Made by a program: the position numbers and the translations under genes
Part shown: positions 34,128-45,296 of the stretch, one piece after another
Layout of the letters: every line of letters begins with the position of its first letter
Numbering within the stretch: the stretch's first letter is position 1
Assembly: GCA_001599595.1 (NCBI GenBank)
Contig: BCHH01000015.1
Coordinates: forward strand, 66,914-130,913
Reading direction: 5' to 3'
Length of the DNA: 64,000 nucleotides
DNA from: Beverwykella pulmonaria
Lineage: Eukaryota; Ascomycota; Dothideomycetes; Pleosporales; Melanommataceae
The notes under the pieces: model-generated
Seen by the model: only the letters and a program-made list of their open reading frames with translations
Database searches by the model: none
Told to the model about the DNA's origin: nothing

Positions 34128-35132
34128 GGTACGAAGCTACAGATAGAAAACAACACAGTCCCCTGTTGACTTACTCATTTCACGCCCTTGCTTGAACTTT
34201 TTCTTCTCTTTCGCCACCTGCTGAATGGTACTCTTTTTCGGTCGGCCATAAAACATTTGTTCCGTAGATGAGCGCTATGACACTTGTGCACACCCCAACC
34301 TCCCGGAGCAGGAAAGGCCCCTGTACCTTCCTCGTGGAGCACAACGTCTATCCGAGTGCCATTAGTTTCAATTGAAGACTTCTATCTGGAAATATCCAAA
34401 AGTGTAACTCTTCCTCCTTAGCCTCCCGTTCCATTTCACTAGCTTTTGGGGAAGGAGAAACATCGTTAAGGATAGACACAGCACATGAGGCTTCGACGCA
34501 GCTAAGAAGACCATCCAAGCATCTGTAAAACATAAAATGATTATTGAAGGGCCCGAACCTCAATATGAACAAGCCCCACAATAGCCGCACGAATCCGCAC
34601 AGCAGGCGGTATAGTTCCTCTCTTCATCATCGGAACCGGCTTCGTCATCGTCATTAGAAGCATTATAATCACCATAGGGAGAAATTTCCCCTTCGCCGTT
34701 ACCACATACGTTTCTGGGCTAATCAATCCGATTAGTTTGTCCACGGGCTTCCCAAAGATCCCTCCCATTCAGTCTTTTTTGGAGATGGCAAAGAATATGA
34801 GCCACTTTCATGTTACCTCCGAATTTCGAGATGGTGGGCGGGGCAGTAGCCCTCCAGCGAGCCATTTTTATCGCTCCTTTGCAATCTCCGTGATTTTTTT
34901 CCCAGAAGAATTACAAATTGTTTAACAGAGGCCTAGTTCTCCTATTCTACGCTGATTGTCTAGTAGTGAGAGCGAGAGGATGAGTGTACAGAAGCAAGGG
35001 AAGGTGGGGTGGTGATAGGAGGTATAGGGGCTTCCGACTGGATACACACGATGGCATCCGAGAAAGCAGTTCTGAAAGTGGCAATCATCAGACGACAGAA
35101 TAAAAAAAATATGATCGCACGTTATCATCTTC
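34128..35132. other. Intergenic region
   Basis: No supported gene. Minus-strand open frames at 34348-34768 lack family resemblance. This is the border between the compact core block and the repeat-rich zone. Confidence 0.5.
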
Positions 35133-37190
35133 TTAGTAGACAGTGATTTTCTCGAACTCCAAACCAGTAGATGCCTCTCCATGCATGATTCCGTGAATAT
35201 ACGCCTCACCTTCAAATTCAAGCACCTCCGCCGCATCTTTCTCTAAATGTCTGAAGATGTGAGGAACTTGGGCACCCTGGAGAAGGTATACTTGATCTCC
35301 CTTTTGAATCCTTGGCAAACCTAGGCCAATGAATCCTTTCTTTGTGCGGAACATCCATCGCTTCTCGCATAACAGAGCCCAATGGAAGTAAAACGTGTCT
35401 CGCCTCTCGCCAATAGAAGGTAGGGTGGATTCCTTCAAACTTTCATGCCGCCGTTGGAAATCACTAACATACTCACCACGACCTGAAGCTAGAATAAGCT
35501 CACTCGTAGTATTTAACTGCTTCTGCCCTTCCTGGATAACTTTTGCTAGCAGAGTCATTCGACTCGGGGCTTCTAGCTTCTCTATCAAGGTCGTAAAGCT
35601 AGTCCAGTAGGTGGATGGAATGGGTGTGACGACTGGATCGACTCCCAAGGCTTGACAGTCCGATGTATGTCGCCGAATTAATAGCTCGAAAATATGCATA
35701 TAAAGCCAGCGTTGAAAGCCGGCAACGTAATTATATGCCATACCTACCCCACGCTGCCTTTCGATACCAGTCAAAACTTCGATGAGCATGTGTTCAAGAT
35801 CTTGCTCAGAAGTCGAGTCTCTGGTGCCCGGATGTAGCACAAGCTCTAGCATCTGCAATATTCTGTCTTCGCTGCCTACCTCCCAGAAGGCTATGCATGT
35901 TTCCTCGATTGTATCAAAGAGAGATGCAGGGAGCACGATCGCAAATGGCGCCTCTTTCCAGGTGTATATTGTCGTTTCATAATATGTAACGGCTGAGTAT
36001 TCAGCCGCGTGTGTCAGCGGCTTGACTGACACTTCCTGTGTGAAATCCGGGACCCAAGTTGGCAAGTCTTGAATCGCGTTTCTCGATCTGTCGCCAATGT
36101 AGCCAAGCGCATGAAGGCCCTTGTGCCCAACCAAAGCATGATACTGGGCTTGAGTGAATATGGACTCAATTGTCGACGAGTAATCAGCCACGAAGGGCCA
36201 AGATATCCATTTGCTGGACGTCGCTGTATATATCAGTAAAGGAAATATGTTTCCAGAGCATAGCTAACTGTACTCGAGATTCCTGCAACTCCAAAAACTT
36301 TGTCTTTTGGGTTCGTCGCTTGTCTGATTCTATTGGAATGTGCCACATATCCGATGTTTGGGAATTCGGCCTGGAGTTCTTTCTTATGGTATTCTGCGAC
36401 ATTAATTGTATGGACCTCCTTGGCTGCAGCCAGCGCAATTGTTCCCCTCACCTGCTTCCAGATGCTGGTCTCACCCGCGAAATTCACTACTGAGCTACCA
36501 CTCTCTAACAGGTCCTGGTCTACAACGAAGTGGCCAATGACGTAATATGCGTTTGAGGCTAGCATTATCTCCTGCAACGTCCATATACGACTGAACCATG
36601 TGAACGATACATAGAACTGAACAATCTTAGCCTTGTCTTCTTTGGTGAGGCCGGCTTCAACAACTCGCTTCTCAGGTAGCCAGAGTTGTGATTGATTGAT
36701 TTGTCTAACCCGCTCAGACTCCAGATACTCGCTTGCACTGAATGCGCATCTTCGTAACAAACTAAGAGTTGTTTCGGTATCTTCATCTGCGTACCCTAAC
36801 CAAACAATGACATTTTCCGCGCTCTTGTAAATCCTGCTCATAATCGAAACTTGCGCATTGCGTTCCGGGATGTTGTCTTGAGGCGTCTATCCAGATCAAA
36901 TTGGTGACCGAACGGTCTCGCAAGACCATCAGTGCTTCGTAAAGATTTCGTCGGACAGGAATTGTGACTCCATCCAATGTGATTGTTCTGGTTGGCAGAT
37001 CCCACTCGTGGCCGGTATCTTTATAGCGTGGACCGGACCAGGTGTACGATAAACAGTTGTAACGAACGTCGCCATCGAGATCTAGCAGAACTAGCCTCGC
37101 TTGTACTGGGGCATCCTTGGCTAATGGTTTCTCCAATTCGACAACACGGATATGGTGTGGTGATAGTAGTGGCTGGTACTGGTATTGCAT
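35133..37190 (-). pseudogene. HET-domain (heterokaryon incompatibility) protein gene broken by a small deletion
   Basis: The minus strand starts at 37190 (MQYQYQPLLSPHHIRVVELE) and reads HET motifs: YNCLSYTWSGP, then NLYEALMVLRD and NLIWIDA. There the frame shifts at about 36876-36884. It resumes with NIPERNAQVSIMSRIYKSA, VIVWLGYADEDT and FTWFSRIWTLQEIMLA, then NPKDKVFGVAGISS. A 50-nt intron (36273-36224, GTACAG...ATACAG) joins this in frame to the last exon (36223-35133) with FVADYSSTIES, WVPDFTQ and the stop. The family has A-L-C-I-N-Q-D between WID and NIPER; here 7 nt stand in place of 18. Exon lengths (917 + 1091 nt) become divisible by three if 11 nt are added, which matches. An intact gene would encode about 672 aa. 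HET proteins trigger cell death upon fusion of unlike hyphae. Confidence 0.85.
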
Positions 37191-37445
37191 TTCGAAGTGG
37201 ATTTGAGACTAGAAGATAGGTCACTCGAAAGCAGCAGAAGTTGCTGACGTCGAGATGAATACGGCGTTGGTACCAATCAACGCTGCGTATTAAAATATAT
37301 ATGAACACAACCATACCAATGCGCTTGCAAACACGGTTTAGCGCGAAATTTCCGTGAGAAATATTTTCCTTTGGCACCCTGCATCAAATGGCAGCCCAGA
37401 ATGGAAACACCAATTTTTGAACCTACATAAATCAACGCGAACACC

Positions 37446-37724
37446 ATGAATAACAGTACAGTAAAGCGTCTCAGGCTTCAAAAGTACAAGCCAAATAAGG
37501 AGCCAGAATACCAGACTGATCGGCGGAAGTTAACTGCGTTGACTAGAGGCACACCACAACAGCAAGTCGCGGATCAACTTAAGAAGACATAGGATGAAAT
37601 CTCTAAGGCTCTTACTAGAGCTAAAAATACTGCTAAGGAAGTTGGGCTGCCTATTTACAAATTATCTTCCTTTATAAATAACAAAGTATCATATAAAAGT
37701 GTGTTTTTCGTGCGTAACTCTTAG
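37446..37724 (+). pseudogene. Unrecognised transposon-like ORF remnant with one TAG
   Basis: A 48-codon frame beginning MNNSTVKRLRLQKYKPNK runs to TAG at 37590-37592 and is open again for about 44 codons (EISKALTRAKNTAKEVGLP). The basic, helical composition and the TAG at a likely Gln codon (KKT-Q-DEI) suggest the N-terminus of a DNA transposase hit by RIP. The family is not identified. An LTR-A solo copy lies 27 bp downstream. Confidence 0.4.
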
Positions 37725-37750
37725 AACAACCACGAAACACTAAACCTTCC

Positions 37751-37870
37751 TGTGACGGTGCTGCTCGTCAGGTCGACCAGACGTCACAACTTCTCTCTCT
37801 ATCTCAGTGTAGTTTATTCTATCATTGCACCCCTACATCCACTATAGTGAAGACAGTGCTCGTCATCACA
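37751..37870 (+). mobile_element. Solo LTR, LTR-A, internally deleted (120 bp), TSD CTTCC
   Basis: It starts TGTGACGGTGCTGCTCGTCA and ends GTCATCACA. Perfect target duplications CTTCC lie at 37746-37750 and 37871-37875. Compared with the 344-bp copy at 2111, about 220 bp of the middle are missing, yet both ends are intact, so the deletion happened in the element or its source and not at the edges. Confidence 0.9.
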
Positions 37871-38615
37871 CTTCCCATACAAAGAGTTACTAATAAATCG
37901 TGCAAGTTTTCACTCACTTGGGTGGCTCACTCGCTTGTGCAGTTACGTTATATACGTTGCTACAATCTGTTCGTAAATAGACTAATATAATAGCTCCTGA
38001 GTGATATCACGGTGTAGCTGCACGTGAGTCTACAAGGCAGTATCTGTACGGGGGTCGTGCGGAAAATCCTTGCTCCTGCTCCCTGTTTACCTCCTGAACG
38101 CACGGATTAGAAAGAGTCTGCACTTGTATTTAAGTCTCTGCATTTTGCCTGTACGTAGCTCGGCGAGCAACGTCTTGTATTCTGTACCTAAATATTTACT
38201 GATGTTCTACTAACTCCACTATGCCGCTCCTGACAAGTGAACTCTTTAGATACTGTCAGTAGAAACGTTCTGTTCTTAGTGTTATTAATTATACTAACAG
38301 CTCGCCGTTGCCCAGGTGCTAGAGTCCATATGTCGGCAATGTTACAAATGTGTAGCGACAATATGAGCAATGAATTGGGGATGACATGATGATCCATGAA
38401 GTGGCGAAGCACTGCATTGCATCATCTTCTTGTGGAGAACAGGAAGACAATATCTGTGCTACATTTAAAGTGTGAAGGATTGCCCGCCAGACTTTAATCC
38501 TTTTATTTTCTATAATATCTATTTCTTTTATTTAATCTTCAACCTCATAGGGCACAAGAAGGGAAGCGGGTAGTTGTTTATTAGTACCTCTATTCTTCCG
38601 TTTGTTGAGTCTTTC
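37871..38615. other. Gene-free spacer
   Basis: No gene is recognised. This is the 3' side of the carboxylesterase gene, preceded by sequence with no structure that I can see. Confidence 0.5.
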
Positions 38616-40169
38616 TTATGGGAATGCGTTATACTCCCCGACTCCCTGGCAAACTCCATCTACTTCGACACCATCCACGTACTGCACCGTGTTGCCATCG
38701 GCTCCAAACCGAATGAGCTCCCCACCGTTCGGATCACTAGCGATCAGCGGTTTCCAGCCGATCTTCTGCGGGCCGTGATATGGATCCTTTGCGAAGGCGA
38801 GGATGTGCTCCTGCATTGCGCGACTAACCTCAACCTCGAACGCGGTGGTGTTCCCAAGGCCCATCAATAACCCATATGTTCCGAAGCTCAGAGGAATGTC
38901 GCTGCCATGGTACGCACCGAGCCATACGAAGGGGTTGAGGTTGGGATATGTACCTGCCTGCTGATACCGGAAGACTGGGATGTTCAATTGATTGCGTTCG
39001 ACGGTGGAGTTGTGCGTTGGACAAACGAACTGGGCAAGCGTAACGGCGACGATGGCTGATTGGGGAACGATGGGCACTGGTGGATTGCTTGCGGGGAAGG
39101 GAACGAGCGAGGAGGCCTCATTTGCGGTGTTGGAGAGAATTGTTGGCACACGCGCGACCTTGCCGGCGCGTATGCGCGCCGCGTAGTCTGAGAAGACGGT
39201 GCGCTCGTCTACCGTTGGGATGAAGGAGAGAGCTGGCTGCGCGCCACTGTCGCCATATTGCCCGACAAAGTTCTCAATGTCTGCGAATGGCACTCGTCGC
39301 ATGCAATCTAGCTCTTTCACAGTGTCGTTGCAGCCGAAGTGGCGAGCTACGAAGGTGAAGTTCGAGTGCGTTGTATCGGTCACAGGGGCACCACTGAAGA
39401 TAGTGCCGGACTGCAGGATGTAGCCGTTCGCGATGGGATCGCTGTAGAAGGCATGGGCATGGGCATCAACACTCATGGAGCCTGCCGACTGTCCCCATTG
39501 CGTGATTTTCGCAGCGTCGCCTCCAAACTGTGCAATGTTATCCCGCACCCACTCAAGCGCAGCTCGTTGATCCAAGAGGCCCAGATTCTGATTCGCCAGC
39601 CCGGCCGCGTTTGGGTAACCGAAGATGTTGAGCCGGTAGTTGATGGTGACGACGATGTGTGATTGTGAGCGTTCGACCCAATCCATCGGCAACTGATACG
39701 GCAAGTCTACGCCACCACCGTTAAAGCCTCCGCCGGTCATGAAGAACAAAACAGCAAGCTTCGAGTTCACTGTCGCGTTCGCGGGCGTCCATACGGCCAG
39801 GTACAAGCAGTCTTCCGATGTAAGTGCTCCGGAAAGCCCTGACGTGTGGTTCTGATTTCCATTATTTATCAATGCACCTCCTCCGAAGTACTCGCTCAGC
39901 AGCGATGGAATACTAGACACGAATTGCGGGCATGATGGTGGAAGCTTGGTCGAGTCGTGGTGCGCACTGGAAGGGGGAAGCTTGTGTGGCGGAAGCCAGC
40001 GGCGCGACTTGACCGGTGGTTCTGCAAATGCGATGGAGCGAAATTGGCGGGTTTTGGGGAATTTAGGATCGATAAGGCCGGTGTATGTTCCCGTGGATGT
40101 TTTGACGGTGAGTTGACAGACAACTGTGGTAGTCGCAAGAGCGACAAATGAAAACAGTGGCAACTTCAT
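38616..40169 (-). CDS. Secreted type-B carboxylesterase/lipase
   Basis: Single exon, 517 aa, usual for the family. A signal peptide (MKLPLFSFVALATTTVVCQL) covers about residues 1-19. The alpha/beta-hydrolase features are all present. They are the entry motif FRSIAFAEPPV, EDCLYLAVWTP (type-B signature 2), an oxyanion loop TGGGFNGGG (145-153), the nucleophile elbow GQSAG with Ser228, acid Glu351 in NTANEASS and catalytic His421 in GAYHGSDIP. Several N-x-S/T sites suggest glycosylation. It hydrolyses carboxylic esters outside the cell; the true substrate (lipid, cutin-like or xenobiotic ester) cannot be read from the sequence. A TATA-like motif lies about 85 nt upstream. Confidence 0.93.
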   Translation of the reverse strand: MKLPLFSFVALATTTVVCQLTVKTSTGTYTGLIDPKFPKTRQFRSIAFAEPPVKSRRWLPPHKLPPSSAHHDSTKLPPSCPQFVSSIPSLLSEYFGGGALINNGNQNHTSGLSGALTSEDCLYLAVWTPANATVNSKLAVLFFMTGGGFNGGGVDLPYQLPMDWVERSQSHIVVTINYRLNIFGYPNAAGLANQNLGLLDQRAALEWVRDNIAQFGGDAAKITQWGQSAGSMSVDAHAHAFYSDPIANGYILQSGTIFSGAPVTDTTHSNFTFVARHFGCNDTVKELDCMRRVPFADIENFVGQYGDSGAQPALSFIPTVDERTVFSDYAARIRAGKVARVPTILSNTANEASSLVPFPASNPPVPIVPQSAIVAVTLAQFVCPTHNSTVERNQLNIPVFRYQQAGTYPNLNPFVWLGAYHGSDIPLSFGTYGLLMGLGNTTAFEVEVSRAMQEHILAFAKDPYHGPQKIGWKPLIASDPNGGELIRFGADGNTVQYVDGVEVDGVCQGVGEYNAFP

Positions 40170-40250
40170 TTTGGGAAGTTTGGGAAAACGCAGTACCCGT
40201 TCAAAATATCCCCTCGAACTGATTTCATTGCAATTGCGGTCCGCCCATCT

Positions 40251-40262
40251 CTTTATATATAA
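40251..40262 (-). promoter_or_regulatory. TATA-like box of the carboxylesterase gene
   Basis: CTTTATATATAA on the plus strand reads TTATATATAAAG on the coding strand, 82-93 nt upstream of the start codon. Confidence 0.6.
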
Positions 40263-40793
40263 TGTACTTTTCTTTGCCAGCCTCGTGGCATGCGCGGCAA
40301 GCCCCTAAGATGATTATGGGTTTCTCGAATTGGAAATTGTCGTTGCTCGGGGAAATAACTTGTGGGGTGGGTGATCTCCGAGAATTGTTTTAAAATAGTA
40401 ATCACGTGACCCTTACGAACCAGCCAATCAGCCACGATGCTAATCGTACAGGCCATAGAGAATATCCCAAACAGTCCCAAATAGGAATCCGTAGAATTAG
40501 TTGGAATCTCCTTTCCCACATCGGAAACACCATCAAAGAAGCTGCGAAAGCTGATCCTTCCGATGGTACAGACTCTCATGAGAATTCTTCCGGCGATAAA
40601 TTCTCTGGCGATAAAACCTACTAGTCAGTTATTGAAGGCCTACACAAGCTGGATCGGAAAGTATTAAATACATGGTTTATATCAATAACTTACAGTATAT
40701 AGACACGCTGCCGAGCTACCTCAACTCGGCACCTAGTTACCTTGTAATACAATCCGCTTTCAGCTCTCTGCTCCTATAGCTGCCCGTCACAGT
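40263..40793. other. Spacer, no gene seen
   Basis: This is the upstream region of the esterase gene. A 72-codon plus frame (40406-40624) and a 108-codon minus frame overlap here; neither is recognisable. Confidence 0.4.
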
Positions 40794-40905
40794 ATCAAGA
40801 TGTGTATTGTGTGTGAAGTATGTACAGGTGATATATATATGACGGATTAATTAGTCAGTGGCAGTGGCATATCTACGTGACGGTATGATGTCCTAGGCTT
40901 ATAAC
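40794..40905 (-). mobile_element. LTR-B fragment (reverse orientation)
   Basis: It is the reverse complement of the LTR-B consensus: TGTGTATTGTGTGTGAAGTATGT near the left, the (AT)n-GACGGA-TTAGTCAGTGGCA block, and GGCTTATAA at the right, where the intact terminus would read GGCTTACA. Confidence 0.75.
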
Positions 40906-41102
40906 TTCTTCAAAAGTGTTTTATCGGACAGAAACACAGCTATCGAACAAAAGCAAAGCTTCTGTCTGATAACTGTGCTTCTGTCTGGTACTAGGAATAA
41001 TCCTAAACAACTGTTGCTGTTTTAGTACACTATAAAGTTTATTAATATAAACCATATATTTAAGAAGCGGTGTAACGCAGCGTTTAGATAGAGCATGTTT
41101 AG

Positions 41103-41241
41103 CTAGCGACCGGACCAGCCCTGCTGCTGTATACAAGATTTTTTTGGCTATCTATCTTAGTGTAGCATAAAATAGAGCCAACCTATCCTATGAATTGTAC
41201 CTCGCGGATCCACGATAGTGAAGACCGAGCTCGTCATCACA
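41103..41241 (+). mobile_element. LTR-A fragment
   Basis: It keeps the 3' part of LTR-A: TGCTGTATACAAG, CTATCTTAGTGTAGC, AATAGAGCCAACCTATCC, ACGATAGTGAAGACCGAGCT and the CATCACA terminus. The 5' half is lost or unrecognisable. Confidence 0.75.
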
Positions 41242-41512
41242 CGAAGGAATATCATGCCACTAACTCATGGTGGTTTTTTATCATATTTTCCGAGAATTGA
41301 AGTCCTAGCACCTGATGCAAAGCATAGAGCAACTCTATAACACATATTTCGAAGTTACAGACTGAATTACGAATACTGACGAAGTATCCGCACTTCTATA
41401 TCCTACTTCAAATTAAACCATGTGCTTTTGGATTGAGTCTTCTATTCCAACCTCCCTAAAACTCATGACACATTTTAGACAACATCAGGCTTCCAACTTG
41501 TCGAGCTGGACG
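41242..41512. other. Spacer, nothing seen
   Basis: AT-rich sequence between an LTR-A fragment and repeat D. Confidence 0.4.
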
Positions 41513-41695
41513 AAGTAGATTCAAAGAGTAATGAACGTTGTATTGATTCTACGGAGGAGCTACCGAAGAAATATCTAAGTCTTACTAGGCACGGCAAGAG
41601 CCTGCTAAGGTAGTGATAACAAATATGGAAGTGAGTCACATGAGCAAACATCGAGGTGACTCGTCGTGTGACCCACGGGCCGACACAATTCATGC
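41513..41695. repeat. Repeat D, copy 1 (about 183 bp)
   Basis: It is clearly similar to 54358-54531 in the same orientation. Shared blocks are GAAGTAGAT, TATTGATTCTACGGAGGAGC, ACCGAAGA-ATATCTA, TCACATGAGCAAACATC and TGTGACCCAC-GGCCGACA. Read on the minus strand the unit starts TGTCGGCC, so it may be an LTR or LTR fragment of an unseen retroelement. It ends 50 bp from the stop codon of the small secreted protein gene. Confidence 0.8.
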
Positions 41696-41745
41696 CAGAA
41701 TCTCAACTAATGTCATCCCAGCTCCCGAACCAGGACCAGGATCAC

Positions 41746-42187
41746 TTATGCATTGCCGCACATATCAGATCCACAACCATTCCTCGCCCAAACACCCGTG
41801 TTGAAGCTGACACACTTTCCTTGTCCCGTGGCCCTACGGCGACTGCATTTTGAATCTCCACAGATTATTAACGGACCACAGGTGTCGCTGCAAGATGATT
41901 GATCATAAGAGACCCAAAGGGCAGAGAAGGATCCTGCCGGACCTCTGAACGAAAGTTACAAGATTAGCCTGGAGTTAATAGATAATCGAAGATCAGGGAA
42001 GTGGAACCAGAACAGGAGGTAGGCAGGAACGATAGAGTTACACGTACCCTGTGGTTTGAAATGAGGCCGGAAATGATGACCCAATGTAGTTTTGACAGTT
42101 TGTATCAGAGTAGAAGTTGACTTGACCGGCGGAGACGACGGAGAGCAAACTGGCGGAGGCCATGACGAAGAGGGTAGAGAACTGCAT
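41746..42187 (-). CDS. Small secreted cysteine-rich protein, 8 Cys (effector-like)
   Basis: Exons (minus) 42187-42048 and 41944-41746 give 112 aa. The 103-nt intron has donor GG|GTACGT and acceptor TTCGTTCAG, with phase 2 on both sides. The signal peptide MQFSTLFVMASASLLSVVSA ends at a classic AxA-like/VSA cleavage site, leaving a mature protein of about 92 aa. Its eight cysteines lie in the order TNC, SSC, DTC, IIC, SKC, GKC, NGC, DMC, enough for four disulphides. It has no membrane span and no GPI signal. The mature start GQVNFYSDTNCQNYIG resembles a group of small secreted fungal proteins, but I cannot name a family. It could be an effector or an apoplastic or antimicrobial protein; nothing in the sequence decides. 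A TATA motif lies about 100 nt upstream. Confidence 0.8.
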
Positions 42188-42285
42188 TGTTGATCTGTCG
42201 TGGATGTTGGATGTTGGATGTTGAACGATTAGCTGGAAGGCTGCTTGTTTCTAGAAATAGGGAAAGCGTGTGCCCAGACGGCTAA

Positions 42286-42292
42286 CTTTATA
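42286..42292 (-). promoter_or_regulatory. TATA box of the small secreted protein gene
   Basis: TATAAAG on the coding strand, 99-105 nt upstream of the start codon. Confidence 0.55.
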
Positions 42293-45163
42293 GTGTTTCT
42301 TGTTTCGAACTGAGAGAGGTAGATACTATGAGCCACTTTGTGTCGGCATCAGCATCTTCGCAAAACGGGACAGAAGCCTATTGTTACCTAGTGCTCATCT
42401 GTATAGGATTTCATTAATTCTACATAAGTCAACATTACCAAGCTCATGTTTGCCTGACTGTATTCAGCTTACAAATTTGAGCATCCATACCTTATACTCT
42501 GCTCAACCGTAAAAGCTGGCAAGGGCATCGCCGAATTTGATTGGATAAGAGCCTTCGCTGAGTGCTTTTCACTCCGGTGTAATCGGCCCTTGCTAGCTGT
42601 TCACTGCTGCCCTAAATATATATACGGTAGGTCCAGAATTTCTAAAGCTTTGGGCGGTGAGGAAATTTTGTTTGTGTGCCTAGGAAGCCTTGTAATACGA
42701 GGCTGAATTAGGTAAGAGATAAAACGCACGTCAGGTGGATTGAACGGCGAGTAAGAAATTTCGATGTGCCTTATTATAATTTAAAATTCTATGTAGTTGC
42801 TCCATAAGCTTTTTAATTATTTACTGCCGGTTTAGTAAATTTTTACGATCCATGCGGCTGTTCTACGAAGTGAAATTTGTATCCGGCCTAAGCGGCGTCC
42901 TGCTAGCACGGCTAATTTGTCACGACATAAGGGCACAGCGGGTACGGATCAGCAGCCTTCCTGCTAGTCGCATTATCTAAGGAGATAAGCAGTGTACCTA
43001 ACAATACCCAACACCTTCTCACATACCGTCATGAGAGGCTATCAATAGTTTACAATCAGGGCTTAATTAGCTATCGGAGACTACAAATACAACTTACGTG
43101 CGATATAGTTATCATAACAAGACGTTGCGTAAGGAGCTCAACCAGAGGTCATATGCGTTCAATAAGTACTCTGGTATGGTTCGTACGTCAGGGGTCTGGT
43201 TCGCGCGTAGACCAAACCCCGATTAGGGAACGATTGCACAATTCAAGGTTATGTAGATTAATTGCCGAGCTCATCGTTTCGGAGGGTATTGTAGAATACA
43301 GTACCCTCAATAGTGTCACACATACCTGTTAATCATCACGTTAATCTCGCAACAACGCTCACCAACCCTTTATTATCGGATGGCTTATACCTTGCATCTA
43401 AAGATAGGTCGAAATCATCGACTGTACACCCAACTTTGCCATTATATTTTCCTATACGCTCCTTCCAGCATATCTAAAAAACGGAGCACAGGAATCGCCA
43501 AACGTCATGTTACAACCCAAGCACCGACAGCCAGTCATTTATGTCGACGAGAATATTACACCGCCAGGGACCTACCTCGACAAATAGTAATATTCAGATC
43601 ACGTGATGGTTCACGCCGCTCACGGTGAACTCAGTGAGCTCCTTGTACAGAGCAAGGATATAGATCGCAGAAGGTACTTAGCAATTGGTTACTACTCAGA
43701 ACGATACCCTCTTCAGAAAGCCTATCCCTTTACTGTCTTAGTATTAGCATCGGTGATCCTACTACTCATACCCTAGAGAACCAACCGCTGGACCTCTACT
43801 TAACTGCCTTCCTTACTCGAAGCTCTTCAGTTATATTTAGGAACTTCACACATTACTAAAGTTTTTTCTCATACCACAACTCTATATTATTATAATCAGA
43901 GATCTTCTGCCCGAGCCAGGTAGGTATTGCGCCGTAGCGAAGAGCTACTTTGCTCGAATCCACCTCAGGCACGGGTTGAAGGCTTGGGTGCATGGTGCAG
44001 AGAGCGGGTCTTGGTTTGTCTGTCAGCTGCTTGCTTCGTCATCAATCAACGCGGCATATATAAACATCCGAACACCATGCCCATTCATCATGGCGGAGGG
44101 AACAATCACCATCGAATACACCGAGAAACCCTAGCGAGATCACGAACCTTTCTTCTGTCTTTCATCATACATCTCTTTCTTTCCTTTCGTAGCTAGATAA
44201 AACGAAATTGCAACAGCCTACTGCCAAACCTCACCTTGATCCTCCCTCCCTCCCTCCCTCCCTCCCTCCCTCCCTCAGTACATTACTGCTTCAGACATCG
44301 CATGGCTGCGAGTCGCCTTCTACCCTCGTGATTTTCTATATCACACCCTTTCCTCCACCGCCGTATCCGCTTGCTTCACCTGCTCCCCTATGAAAATAAC
44401 AATCCAGTCATTCAATAAAAATAGGCGTATCCATGGTGAATGGATAGCGTGGCTTCTAAACTATAATGACTACCTATTCAGCTACAATTCATCGCATTTA
44501 GGTACCAGATTCTCCGAGTCTTAATTTGGAGTCTATTTGCTGGTTCAAAAACTAAATTTTGATATACGCGAACTATTCAGAGTGTAGACAATAGCCATAT
44601 CAGCAGCTAAACTGATAAGCAATAGACGACGAGTAATTTGTTGGTTCTTTTCGATCCCTCACCACCAGCTGAAACCTCACATCGAATAACGAGGTACTCG
44701 CGACTTGATGCTGAGCATCATCAGGATGACGCGGGCCAAGGGACTGACAAACAGTACGCAACACATCGCACACCTACTCAAACCAACGCGGACCGAATAT
44801 CCAAGAAATACTTCCTCCACCCTCTACTGCCTCTCTGTTACAAATCCCAGATGCTGAAAATTCTGACCAAGTACCACCGAGATTTAGACAGGAGAGACGA
44901 AACCCTATCATCGGCTGGTAATCGGAGATTTCCTCGCTATTGAGTAGCCTCGCCATTCTGACTATCATCGCAATAATTCTAACAATATTCAATAGAAAAG
45001 AGCAACCGACTTGGAGGTACAGTGTCTCAACTTGAATACTATCATCTATATTAATATTCAGGAGTTTATTCCTCGTTGTAGTGCAAAGTTGTATGTTGAG
45101 ATTCAAATCATCAGTCAATCTCACTAATCTTAAATATATGACAGCTGTAAGCTAGTTGAAATG
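42293..45163. other. Gene-poor tract (about 2.9 kb)
   Basis: There is no supported gene. A TATATATAAA motif near 44056 followed by CT-rich sequence looks like a promoter without a coding partner. A tetranucleotide microsatellite lies at 44241-44277. Small ORFs are unconvincing. Confidence 0.45.
44241..44277. repeat. (CCTC)n microsatellite
   Basis: About nine tandem copies of CCTC/CCCT in an otherwise unremarkable tract. Confidence 0.9.
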
Positions 45164-45296
45164 TGTAAGCCCAGGACACCATACCGTCACGTGGATGTGC
45201 CACTGACTAATCAGTCCGTTATATATATATCAATAGTGTACATAATTCACACAAAATACACGTCTTGATATTCTTTTCTGGATACTTCTGCTTATA
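45164..45296 (+). mobile_element. Solo LTR, LTR-B (133 bp)
   Basis: It is the same length as the copia 3' LTR at 4613-4745 and alignable along its whole span: TGTAAGCCCAGGACACCATA, GTGCCACTGACTAATCAGTC, the (TA)n block, and an end GCTTATA, where C-to-T in GCTTACA would fit RIP. No matching 5-bp target duplication is visible. Confidence 0.8.

Noticed and set aside
44055..44196. Promoter-like TATATATAAA plus CT tract
   Set aside because: No coding sequence of substance follows within 1 kb, so it is not called as a promoter.
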